From: Candidatus Kuenenbacteria bacterium RIFCSPHIGHO2_02_FULL_39_13
Lineage (GTDB): Bacteria; Patescibacteriota; Patescibacteriia; UBA2196; GWA2-42-15
Direction of reading: 5' to 3'
Length of the DNA: 39,026 bases
Assembly: GCA_001783595.1 (NCBI GenBank)
Contig: MFMW01000005.1
Coordinates: forward strand, 18,377 to 57,402
Under the pieces are notes generated by a model that was not told the DNA's origin, made no database searches, and was given only the letters and a program-made list of their open reading frames with translations. A program made the position numbers and the translations under genes. Below, one piece after another: positions 14,863 through 22,307 of this stretch (position 1 is its first letter; the number at the start of each line of letters is the position of its first letter).

Positions 14863-16190
14863 CCAAAAAGCAGTTAATACAAAGGGTAAATAACATTCAG
14901 TGGGAATGGGATTGGGGAAGGAAATTTAGTCCCTTGTTTAGTTATGCCGTTGTTTGTGCTTGGACCAAGGCGCGTCAGGAACTATCGGGACAAGTCAATA
15001 ATGTCATATTGTTCAGTAAAAATTATTACACGAATTTTTTTGTCAATATCAAAGATTTAAATCAAGCAGGTAAAAAGGCCTATGAATTGAGTACTCAAAA
15101 AGGATTTATTAATTTTTATGAATGCGAAGCACGAAGAGCCTGTCAAAAATTAATCAAACTATCTAAATTTGATAAGACCGGAGACTTGCTCAGTCAGTAT
15201 AATAACTGGCTTAATGCTTATGTGGCTGTTTTAGAATTTGTTGCTCATATTAGGATATTTAACAGAATCGGTGAGAAAAAAATAAGAGAATTTATAAATT
15301 CAAAAATAAAAAATTCTAAAAAACAAGTGGAAATATTTAGTATTCTTTCCGCGACAACAAGAATAAATGCTTTTGATGATTTTCATAAAAAAATAACGTT
15401 GGCCTATCAGAAAAAAACAAAAAACAATTTAATTTTAGAACAAATTGTTCGGGATTTTAAATGGATGCCTGTCGGCTATGGGGATGAGCCGGAATGGACC
15501 ATAAAAGATATTAAAAAACAATCACAAAGCTTTAGGCCGATCAAACCAAACAAAATAGACAAAAGTTTGATAATTAAAAAATTAGTGCCAAACCGCGAAA
15601 TTTTAAACCTGATTGCGGCCATTGATTTGTTTGTTTATTACAAAGATTATCTGCGCAGGATTTGTAATTATTGTCACTATTATTCGCGGCCTATTTTTAT
15701 AGCATTAGGCAAGCGATACAACTTAAGTTTGCAAGAATTAAAAATGTTGTTGCCGAAAGAAATTGGCAAGGTGAAGCCAAATAAGGGAAATATATTGTTT
15801 TCAGACAAGGGTAAAATTTATAAATTTAATTATGACGAAAAACTGGAGAATGAATTTTTTACTACTAATGATAAGAGCGTGGTTGGCACGGTCGCTAATA
15901 CTGGTAAGGTAAAGGGCGTGGTTGTAGTTGTTAATAACCCTAAAGATTTGAAGAAGGATTATAATAATCGTATTTTAGTTTCAGTAATGACAACACCTGA
16001 CATTACTATTGCCATTAAGAAAGCCAAAGCCATTATCACTGACGAAGGCGGTATTACCTGCCACGCGGCCATAATTTCCCGCGAACTCGGTATCCCCTGT
16101 ATTATCGGCACTAAAATCGCCACACATGTTTTAAAAGACGGAGATTTGGTTGAAGTTGACGCGGATAAGGGAATTGTGAAAAAAATATGA
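14859..16190 (+). CDS. PEP-utilising enzyme mobile-domain protein (paralogue 2), coupled to enolase
   Basis: 443 aa. About residues 1-330 are helical and unassigned, with FKWMPVGYGDEPEWT and LLPKEIGKV, segments also seen in PEP-synthase-like CPR proteins. About 345-443 are the phosphohistidine swivel domain with ITDEGGITCHAAIISRELG; H402 is the likely phosphorylated residue. No ATP-grasp or PEP-barrel domain is present. The start overlaps the eno stop by 4 nt, so the two are translationally coupled; enolase makes PEP, the donor used by this domain family. Homologous to the protein at 1036-2112. Confidence 0.85.
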   Translation: MTKKQLIQRVNNIQWEWDWGRKFSPLFSYAVVCAWTKARQELSGQVNNVILFSKNYYTNFFVNIKDLNQAGKKAYELSTQKGFINFYECEARRACQKLIKLSKFDKTGDLLSQYNNWLNAYVAVLEFVAHIRIFNRIGEKKIREFINSKIKNSKKQVEIFSILSATTRINAFDDFHKKITLAYQKKTKNNLILEQIVRDFKWMPVGYGDEPEWTIKDIKKQSQSFRPIKPNKIDKSLIIKKLVPNREILNLIAAIDLFVYYKDYLRRICNYCHYYSRPIFIALGKRYNLSLQELKMLLPKEIGKVKPNKGNILFSDKGKIYKFNYDEKLENEFFTTNDKSVVGTVANTGKVKGVVVVVNNPKDLKKDYNNRILVSVMTTPDITIAIKKAKAIITDEGGITCHAAIISRELGIPCIIGTKIATHVLKDGDLVEVDADKGIVKKI

Positions 16191-16306
16191 CCCTTCCCCA
16201 ACCCTCCCATTGGTAAGGGGAGGGAGCGGATTTAATATTAATCTGTGAAAAACCAGGTTCCCCCTCCTTACAAAGGAGGGGGACAAGGGGGTGGTCATTA
16301 AATTCT
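16191..16306. repeat. G/C-run hairpin repeats upstream of the DUF559 gene
   Basis: Two hairpins: CCCTCCC/GGGAGGG (16202-16224) and a perfect 10-bp CCCCCTCCTT-aca-AAGGAGGGGG (16260-16282), followed by ACAAGGGGGTGG. G-run palindromes of this kind often accompany stand-alone DUF559 genes. The GC skew stands out sharply from the AT-rich surroundings. Confidence 0.75.
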
Positions 16307-16663
16307 ATGACCGTAATTTTCAACCAACACAAGTATAAACAAACACGACAGCTTTTAAGAAATAACAGTACTAAGGCTGAAAGAATTTTGTGGAATCATT
16401 TAAATGGCAATCAAATTGGAATAAAATTTCGTCGTCAATATAGCATTGGTGATTATATCGCAGATTTTTGCGCACCAAGAAAAAAGTTGATTATTGAACT
16501 TGACGGTGGAATTCATTTGGTCAAAAATCAAAGATTATATGACAAAGCAAGACAGCTGGATATTGAGCATTTGGGATTTAGGGTGATTAGATTTGCCAAT
16601 AAAGAAATAGCCCACAATCTTGATAAAGTGCTTGATAAAATTAAAAAAGAAATAAAAATATGA
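16307..16663 (+). CDS. DUF559 (Vsr-like) endonuclease-domain protein
   Basis: 118 aa with the DUF559 signature: QTRQLLRNNSTKAERILWNHL, IKFRRQYSIGDYIADFCAPRKKLIIELDGGIHL (PD-(D/E)XK-like core D..E.D) and a C-terminal GFRVIRFANKEIAHN. The fold is related to very-short-patch-repair nucleases. Solitary copies with flanking hairpins behave like mobile passengers, but the biochemical role is not established. It splits the glycolytic run between the PEP-domain gene and gpmI. Confidence 0.88.
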   Translation: MTVIFNQHKYKQTRQLLRNNSTKAERILWNHLNGNQIGIKFRRQYSIGDYIADFCAPRKKLIIELDGGIHLVKNQRLYDKARQLDIEHLGFRVIRFANKEIAHNLDKVLDKIKKEIKI

Positions 16664-16713
16664 GTAAGGTGGAAGAGTTTTGTTTAAATTTACCGTAGCA
16701 TAAATTTATTTGT

Positions 16714-18297
16714 ATGCCAACTATTAATTCAAAAAATAGGCCATACCATCCATTTGTTCTAATAATATTAGATGGTTTTGGCATTGCTCCTTCTGGCCCT
16801 GGCAATGCCATTAGGTTGGCAAAATTGTCCAATTTAAACTATTATTTTTCCCATTATCCCTACACTGAATTAAAAGCTCATGGCGAGTATGTCGGTCTTT
16901 TTCCCGGCGAAGAGGGCAATTCTGAAGCCGGTCATATTAATCTTGGCGCTGGCAGGATTGTCAAACAGGATGTGGTGGCAGTTTCTGATATGATTAAAGA
17001 CGGCACTTTTTTTAAAAATGCCGCTTTTCTTGCCGCCTTTGATTATGTTAAAAAAAATAAATCAAATTTGCACTTTATTGGTCTTTTAACCGGTCCTAAT
17101 TCAGCTCATGCCTATCCGGAACATCTTGACGCCTTGATTAAAATGACGCGCCAGAACAAACTTAAGCAAGTTTACCTTCATCTTTTTACTGACGGCCGCG
17201 ATTCCCCGCCCTTTGAAGGTTACAGTTATTTGCAGCGATTATTACAAAAACTTGATCCGGCGCATGAACAAATAGCCACGCTTATGGGCCGTTTCTATGG
17301 TATGGACCGCAAAAAAGAATGGACTAGAACTGAACTTGCTTTTAACGCCCTTGTCTTTGGCAGCCAATACCATGCCGACCATCCCTTAAAAGCAGTTGAA
17401 GACGGTTATGGCCGCGGTGAATCAGATGAATATATTAAGCCAACCACTATTTATAAAAATAATAAAATGCTGCCGCGGATCAAAGACAACGACGCTATTA
17501 TTTTTTTTAACGCCCGGTCTGACCGCGCCAGGCAATTAACCAAAGCTTTTGTTCAGGACAAATTTAATGAGCAAAACCCCGGCTCATTTCGGCGCAAAAG
17601 GAAATTAAACAACCTTGTTTTTGTCGCCCTTACTGATTTTGGGCCGGATCTGCCTAATATCTTGACTGCTTATCCTTCGCCTGATTTAAAAAATACCCTA
17701 GCTATGGAACTTGCCGATCTGCGCCAGCTTTATATTGCTGAAACTGATAAATATGGTCACCTGACATATTTTTTTAATGGCGGTTATGCTGATCCAGTTG
17801 CCGGAGAAGAAAGAATTTTAATCAAATCGCCTGATGCTAGATCATACGATTCAGTACCTAATATGTCTGCCGGCACCATTGCTGACATTGTAGTTAAAAA
17901 TATCCAAAATAAAATTTATGATTTTGCCGCTGTTAATTTTGCCAATCCGGACATGCTCGGCCATACCGGCAACTTAAGCGCAACTATCAAGGGCTTGGAA
18001 TTTATGGATAAATGTGTTAAGAAAATTGTATTGGAAGCAGTTGATAAAAACAGAGGCTATGTTGTAATTACTGCTGATCATGGCAACGCCGAGGAAATGA
18101 TTGATATTAAAACTGGCAAGGTAGATACCCAGCACTCAATTTTTCCAGTTCCATTTTGTATTATTGGTCCGGCAGAGCCAGTTAGAAAAATAAAACTCCG
18201 TTCCAACGGCATCCTGGCTGACGTGGCGCCCACTATTCTTTATTTAATGAAACGGGACAAACCTCAAGAAATGACAGGAAAAAATTTGATTATATAA
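16714..18297 (+). CDS. gpmI: 2,3-bisphosphoglycerate-independent phosphoglycerate mutase
   Basis: 527 aa, the usual length. Interconverts 3- and 2-phosphoglycerate, the step between pgk and eno. Alkaline-phosphatase superfamily metal ligands: ILDGFG (D20), the nucleophile S70 in EEGNSEAGHINLG, DGRDSPP, FFNARSDRARQLTK, NFANPDMLGHTG and TADHGNAEEM; the substrate residues RFYGMDR are present. It starts at the ATG 50 bp after the DUF559 gene. Confidence 0.97.
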   Translation: MPTINSKNRPYHPFVLIILDGFGIAPSGPGNAIRLAKLSNLNYYFSHYPYTELKAHGEYVGLFPGEEGNSEAGHINLGAGRIVKQDVVAVSDMIKDGTFFKNAAFLAAFDYVKKNKSNLHFIGLLTGPNSAHAYPEHLDALIKMTRQNKLKQVYLHLFTDGRDSPPFEGYSYLQRLLQKLDPAHEQIATLMGRFYGMDRKKEWTRTELAFNALVFGSQYHADHPLKAVEDGYGRGESDEYIKPTTIYKNNKMLPRIKDNDAIIFFNARSDRARQLTKAFVQDKFNEQNPGSFRRKRKLNNLVFVALTDFGPDLPNILTAYPSPDLKNTLAMELADLRQLYIAETDKYGHLTYFFNGGYADPVAGEERILIKSPDARSYDSVPNMSAGTIADIVVKNIQNKIYDFAAVNFANPDMLGHTGNLSATIKGLEFMDKCVKKIVLEAVDKNRGYVVITADHGNAEEMIDIKTGKVDTQHSIFPVPFCIIGPAEPVRKIKLRSNGILADVAPTILYLMKRDKPQEMTGKNLII

Positions 18298-18306
18298 TGT
18301 GTAGGT

Positions 18307-18371
18307 CTTTGCGGTGCCTTCGGCACAACGCAAAGCCCGTTCTCGGTACTCGGCCTAAAGCAGTTTAGGCC
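18307..18371. repeat. Tandem hairpins between gpmI and the mannose-1-P guanylyltransferase gene
   Basis: Hairpin 1: CTTTGCG-GTGCC-ttc-GGCAC-aa-CGCAAAG (18307-18335), 12 bp with a 2-nt bulge. Hairpin 2: GGCCTAAA-gcag-TTTAGGCC (18352-18371), a perfect 8-bp stem. No T-tract follows either, so these are REP-like repeats or RNA structures rather than ordinary terminators. Confidence 0.7.
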
Positions 18372-18389
18372 TCGTTTAACCCTCGAACT

Positions 18390-19427
18390 ATGAAGATTAT
18401 AATCTTTGCCGGCGGCGTGGGCACCAGATTTTGGCCAATCTCTCGCCGTAAATTTCCCAAACAATTCCAAAAGATATTTAATGGCCAATCAACTTTAGAG
18501 CTCGCCTGGCAGAGAATAGCTCCTTATTTTGGCGCGGAAAATATTTATTTGCAAACCACTCCTGAATTAAAAAATCTAACCTTAAAAGAACTGACCGGAT
18601 TAAAGAAAGATCATATTATTATTGAACCTGAAAGAAGAAATAATGGCCCGGCTGTTTGCCTAGCTCTCCAAAAACTAATTCAAGAAAATAAATCCGGCCC
18701 AGTAGCCATTCTTTGGGCTGATCACCTGATGGATCAGCCGCAAGAGTTTGTTAAGAATTTAAAAACAGCTGAAAAATTAATTCAAGAAAATCCTAACAGG
18801 TTTATTTTTCTGGCTGAACAGCCTCGCTTTGCCAATAATAATTTGGGCTGGATTCATGTCGGAGAAAAAGTCGGCCGGATAGGGAAGTGCGATTATTTCA
18901 AATTCCTTGGTTGGCAATACAAACCAAAGCAGGCTGAATGCCATAAAATATTTGAATCTGGAGAATATTTCTGGAATCCAGGCTACTTCATCAGCTCAAT
19001 TAAATTTCTCAATGATCAATTTCAAAAACTTGCTCCTGAAATGTGCCAGTCAGTTAAAAATGACTATGCCCATGCTCCTAAAATCAGTTTTGATCAAGCA
19101 ATTATTGAGCGGCTTGATTTATCCCAGGCAGTCATTCTGAAAACAAATATGGGCTGGTCAGACCCGGGTAGTTTATACGCGCTCAAAGAAGCTTTACAAA
19201 AATCACAAGATGAAAATGTTATTCAAGGCAAAGTTTTCAATCTTGATTCCCAGGACTGCCTTGTTTATAATTTTGAAGACAAAAAACTCCTCACTACCGT
19301 CGGTCTTGAGGGCCAAGTGGTCATCAACACCAGAGATGCTCTGATTGTTGTGCCCAAAGACAAAGTCAAACAAATTACCGAGCTGTTGGAAAAATTAGAA
19401 CAAGAGGGGTTGGCAGAATATTTGTAG
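18390..19427 (+). CDS. Mannose-1-phosphate guanylyltransferase (nucleotidyltransferase domain)
   Basis: 345 aa with the signature IIFAGGVGTRFWPISRRKFPKQF of the ManC/mannose-1-P guanylyltransferase family and following IEPERRNNGPAVCLAL, LWADHLM, ESGEYFWNPGYFISS and MGWSDPGSLYALKE. Makes GDP-mannose from GTP and mannose-1-P for surface glycans. The C-terminal isomerase domain of bifunctional ManC is absent. Supplies a likely donor for the GT4 enzymes at 27750-32327. Confidence 0.88.
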   Translation: MKIIIFAGGVGTRFWPISRRKFPKQFQKIFNGQSTLELAWQRIAPYFGAENIYLQTTPELKNLTLKELTGLKKDHIIIEPERRNNGPAVCLALQKLIQENKSGPVAILWADHLMDQPQEFVKNLKTAEKLIQENPNRFIFLAEQPRFANNNLGWIHVGEKVGRIGKCDYFKFLGWQYKPKQAECHKIFESGEYFWNPGYFISSIKFLNDQFQKLAPEMCQSVKNDYAHAPKISFDQAIIERLDLSQAVILKTNMGWSDPGSLYALKEALQKSQDENVIQGKVFNLDSQDCLVYNFEDKKLLTTVGLEGQVVINTRDALIVVPKDKVKQITELLEKLEQEGLAEYL

Positions 19428-19448
19428 CAAAGAGAATTTATTGTCTCA

Positions 19449-19478
19449 TTGACTTTTATCCCTTGTTATTTGTATAAT
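19449..19478 (+). promoter_or_regulatory. Promoter of mltG giving an apparently leaderless mRNA
   Basis: TTGACT, 18 nt, TATAAT (19473-19478), with the ATG at 19485 only 6 nt downstream. The transcription start should fall on or next to the start codon. Confidence 0.8.
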
Positions 19479-19484
19479 TATTAT

Positions 19485-20549
19485 ATGCCAGTCTATAAAC
19501 TAGAAAAGCAAAAAGCAAAAAAAAGTGGCCGGAAAATTTTCGGCGTTTTTATTAGCCTTGTTATTTTTGTCGGTTTTATAATGAGCATCTGGTTTTTATT
19601 TATTCTTTTAAACCCCATTTCTATTGGACACACCCAGTTCACCATCAGCCATGGACAAAATGTCAATGAAATTAGCCAAAATCTTTTTGCAAATGGCATA
19701 ATTAAAAGCAAATTTGTTTTTGAAATCTACGTTTATCTTAAAGGCATTGAAGGCAAACTTAAAGCAGGAGAATATAACCTGCCAAACGTTATAAATATCA
19801 AACGGCTGACGGAAATTCTCATTGTCGGTGAGCTACCTCAAGAATGGGAATTGACAGTGATTGAAGGTTGGACAATTAAAGACATTGCCTGGCAGCTGGA
19901 AAACATTGGTAAGTTTCAAGCAGTAGAGCTTCTTGAAGCAACCGGCGTCAACCAGCCGAACAATCAATTTAATTTTGACATTTCAAATTATGACTTTTTA
20001 AGCGATAAACCAACAACCGTCAATCTTGAAGGCTATATGTTTCCTGATACTTACCGTTTTTTCGCTTACGCGACCATTGACGATATTGTCCGTAAAATGC
20101 TTAATAATTTTGACAAGAAATTAACCCTGCAGCTGCGCCAAGACATTCAAGCCCAAGGCAAAACTATTTTTGACATTATTACCATGGCTTCAATCATTGA
20201 ACGGGAAGTTATGACGGACAATGATCGCGCTATTGCTGCCGGCATTTTTTGGAAACGGCTTGAGGCTGGCGTGCCGCTTCAGGCAGATTCCACCATTAAC
20301 TACATCACTGGCAAAAAAACCCCGGCAGTTTCCGCTGAAGACTTAAAAATCAATTCATTCTACAACACCTATCTTTATCCCGGTTTGCCGCCCGGCCCAA
20401 TCAGTAATCCCGGCCTAGCTTCAATTAAAGCCGCTGTCTATCCGCAAGCCTCGGATTATTGGTATTTTCTCACTGACAGCGATGGCAACGTCCATTACGC
20501 GCCTGATTTTGAAGAGCATAAGGCGAATAAGGTGAAGTATTTGAATTAA
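19485..20549 (+). CDS. mltG: Endolytic murein transglycosylase MltG (YceG-like)
   Basis: 354 aa from the ATG at 19485; the TTG at 19449 is part of the -35 box, so the longer frame is rejected. A single transmembrane helix (about residues 18-42) anchors a LysM-like region (ISHGQNVNEISQNLFANG) and the YceG domain: TVIEGWTIKDIA, LEGYMFPDTYRF, MASIIEREV (catalytic Glu), PLQADSTINYITG and LYPGLPPGPISNPGLASIKAA. Cleaves nascent peptidoglycan and ends glycan strands at the cytoplasmic membrane. Confidence 0.95.
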   Translation: MPVYKLEKQKAKKSGRKIFGVFISLVIFVGFIMSIWFLFILLNPISIGHTQFTISHGQNVNEISQNLFANGIIKSKFVFEIYVYLKGIEGKLKAGEYNLPNVINIKRLTEILIVGELPQEWELTVIEGWTIKDIAWQLENIGKFQAVELLEATGVNQPNNQFNFDISNYDFLSDKPTTVNLEGYMFPDTYRFFAYATIDDIVRKMLNNFDKKLTLQLRQDIQAQGKTIFDIITMASIIEREVMTDNDRAIAAGIFWKRLEAGVPLQADSTINYITGKKTPAVSAEDLKINSFYNTYLYPGLPPGPISNPGLASIKAAVYPQASDYWYFLTDSDGNVHYAPDFEEHKANKVKYLN

Positions 20550-20552
20550 AAT

Positions 20553-20581
20553 TTGACACCTATTTTCGTCTGTTGTATAAT
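20553..20581 (+). promoter_or_regulatory. Consensus promoter upstream of the coiled-coil gene
   Basis: TTGACA (20553-20558), 17 nt, TATAAT (20576-20581). The leader to the ATG at 20617 is about 29 nt. Confidence 0.85.
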
Positions 20582-20616
20582 GTAAGAGTTATAAATATTC
20601 CTGTTCAATTACTCAT

Positions 20617-21051
20617 ATGCTTGAACAAAAAGACTATAAAAAATTAGAAAAACTTTTTGACCAGCGAGGACGTCAGCTTTTTAAGGAAGAAGGGCGCAAG
20701 TTGTTTGAACAAGAAGGTAAGAAGTTGTTTGAACAAGAAGGTAAGAAGTTAGAAGACAGAATTATTACCCAAGTCGGTGAAATGATTGAACAGAACATCT
20801 CGCCTATTTTATGTGATCACACAAACAGGCTGGATAAGCTTGAAAAAAAGATTAACAATTTACCGGACAAGCTTTACTTAAGTGATAAGTTCGCCGACTT
20901 GCAAGCCAACGTTACATCTCGCCAAAGAAAAGAAGACGAGAAAGTTAATCTTCTGATTAGTTTCCTTAAAAAGAGAAAGGTGTTGGTTGATAGAGAAGTA
21001 GAAATACTTGAGGCAATTGAAGTGTTTCCTAATCCTCAAAAAATAAGTTAG
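20617..21051 (+). CDS. Coiled-coil protein with KLFEQEGK repeats
   Basis: 144-aa highly charged protein. Residues about 8-45 are four to five imperfect octads (KLFDQRGR, QLFKEEGR, KLFEQEGK, KLFEQEGK, then KLEDR), two of which are encoded by a perfect 24-bp direct repeat (20698-20721 and 20722-20745). The rest is predicted coiled coil (LDKLEKKINNL) with no membrane segment or signal peptide. Function is unknown. The strong own promoter and intact frame support a real gene. Confidence 0.75.
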   Translation: MLEQKDYKKLEKLFDQRGRQLFKEEGRKLFEQEGKKLFEQEGKKLEDRIITQVGEMIEQNISPILCDHTNRLDKLEKKINNLPDKLYLSDKFADLQANVTSRQRKEDEKVNLLISFLKKRKVLVDREVEILEAIEVFPNPQKIS

Positions 21052-21072
21052 TAAAATCAATTTAACTTAAAT

Positions 21073-21101
21073 TTGACATCTTGCGTTTTTCTTGCTAGAC
21101 T
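21073..21101 (+). promoter_or_regulatory. Promoter of the rplJ-rplL operon
   Basis: TTGACA (21073-21078), 17 nt, TAGACT (21096-21101). The transcript would begin near 21108 and carry a leader of about 150 nt. Confidence 0.8.
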
Positions 21102-21117
21102 TACTCTAGCAATTTAA

Positions 21118-21240
21118 ATTACCCGCAGACAGCAGGCAAATCCGCCTCCATTCGGAGTCGAGACAAGTAAGACCTGCCGAGGTCAAAATTTTAGCTAATT
21201 TTAGCTATATTAATCTCTGCGGTAAAACGCGGTTTTTTAA
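21118..21240 (+). promoter_or_regulatory. Ribosomal protein L10 leader with attenuator-like hairpin
   Basis: The leader carries the L10-leader hallmarks CGCAGACAGCAGGC and, further on, GACCTGCCGAGGTC, which form the L10-binding kink-turn region. Near its end CTGCG-gtaaaa-CGCGG is followed by six T (21217-21238), a terminator-like hairpin. Binding of L10(L12)4 is known to repress this operon in other bacteria; here it is inferred from sequence. Confidence 0.85.
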
Positions 21241-21256
21241 TTTTAATGATGCAATA

Positions 21257-21781
21257 ATGCCAAAAACAAGACAACAAAAAGAAACTGTTTTGAGTGAGCT
21301 AACAGATAATTTAAAAAATGCCAAATCAGCCGTCTTGGCTAATTTTTCAGCCATTACGGTCAAGGACGACCAGCAGTTAAGAAACGTTATACGTTGCCAA
21401 GAGATCAATTATTCAGTTATTAAGAAAACACTTTTGAGGAAAGCTTTTGAAAAATTAGGCTTTAAGACAGATTTGTTTAAGGGTGTTGACGGCAACATTT
21501 CCATGGCCATTTCAGCCGCAGATGAAGTTGCTCCGGCCAAAGCCATTCACGGTTTTATTGCCAAAAATAATAATATGAACATTATTGGCGGCATACTGGA
21601 AAACAATTGGATTGACAGTAATAAAGTCAAAGCGCTGGCTGTTTTGCCGTCAAAACAAGAGTTGCTTGCCAAAGCCATTAGTACAATCAAAGCGCCGCTA
21701 AGCGGATTGGTAAATGTCCTAGCAGGCAATTTGCGAGGTTTGGTTAATGTTTTGAAGGCAATTAAAGATCAAAAGTCGTAG
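21257..21781 (+). CDS. rplJ: 50S ribosomal protein L10 (uL10)
   Basis: 174 aa, the base of the ribosomal stalk. N-terminal MPKTRQQKETVLSELTDNL, then AVLANFSAITVKDDQQLRN, YSVIKKTLLRKAF, AADEVAPAKAI and the C-terminal helix region ISTIKAPLSGLVNVLAGNLRGLVNVLKAI that binds L12 dimers. First gene of the rplJL operon, downstream of its own leader. Confidence 0.97.
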   Translation: MPKTRQQKETVLSELTDNLKNAKSAVLANFSAITVKDDQQLRNVIRCQEINYSVIKKTLLRKAFEKLGFKTDLFKGVDGNISMAISAADEVAPAKAIHGFIAKNNNMNIIGGILENNWIDSNKVKALAVLPSKQELLAKAISTIKAPLSGLVNVLAGNLRGLVNVLKAIKDQKS

Positions 21782-21817
21782 AAAATAAATAATATTTTAT
21801 TAATTAATTATAATAAT

Positions 21818-22243
21818 ATGGCAGATGAACAAAAAACCCAAGAAGAAAAAATTGTTGCCGTGCCTGACAAATTCAAATCAATCGTAGCAGAGATTGAAAA
21901 AATGTCAGTCATTGACCTGTCGGCGCTGGTTAAAATTCTTGAGGAAAAATTCGGTGTTTCCGCTGCTGCTCCCATGATGATGGCGGCCATGCCAGTTGCT
22001 GGCAATGGTATGGCAGAAGCTGCCGCGGAAAAATCAGATTTTGATATTGAGCTCACCGCTACCGGTGAAAATAAAATCGCTGTCATTAAAGCCATTCGCG
22101 AGGTCACTGAAAAAGGCTTAAAAGAAGCTAAAGACATGGCAGAAGGCGCTCCAGTAACAATTAAAACCGCTGTCAAAAAAGAAGAATCCGAGGCAATAAA
22201 GAAAAAGCTTGAAGCAGCAGGCGCCCAAGTTACTTTGAAATAA
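21818..22243 (+). CDS. rplL: 50S ribosomal protein L7/L12 (bL12)
   Basis: 141 aa. N-terminal dimerisation helix (VIDLSALVKILEEKFGVSAAAP), an Ala/Met-rich hinge and the C-terminal factor-binding domain (EKSDFDIELTATGENKIAVIKAIREVTEKGLKEAKDMAEGAP). Slightly longer than the usual 120-130 aa through a 15-residue N-terminal extension. Followed by a clear terminator. Confidence 0.97.
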   Translation: MADEQKTQEEKIVAVPDKFKSIVAEIEKMSVIDLSALVKILEEKFGVSAAAPMMMAAMPVAGNGMAEAAAEKSDFDIELTATGENKIAVIKAIREVTEKGLKEAKDMAEGAPVTIKTAVKKEESEAIKKKLEAAGAQVTLK

Positions 22244-22264
22244 AATTTGTTTCAATTAAAAATT

Positions 22265-22294
22265 CGCTCCGATAAGCATCAGAGCGGGTTTTTT
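22265..22294 (+). terminator. Terminator of the rplJ-rplL operon
   Basis: CGCTC-c-GAT-aagc-ATC-a-GAGCG (22265-22286), then GG and six T (22289-22294). Confidence 0.85.
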
Positions 22295-22307
22295 AATTAC
22301 TCAAAAA

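Noticed and set aside
20698-20745. 24-bp direct repeat as a mobile-element target duplication
   Set aside because: It lies inside a coding octad-repeat region and fits coding repeat expansion.
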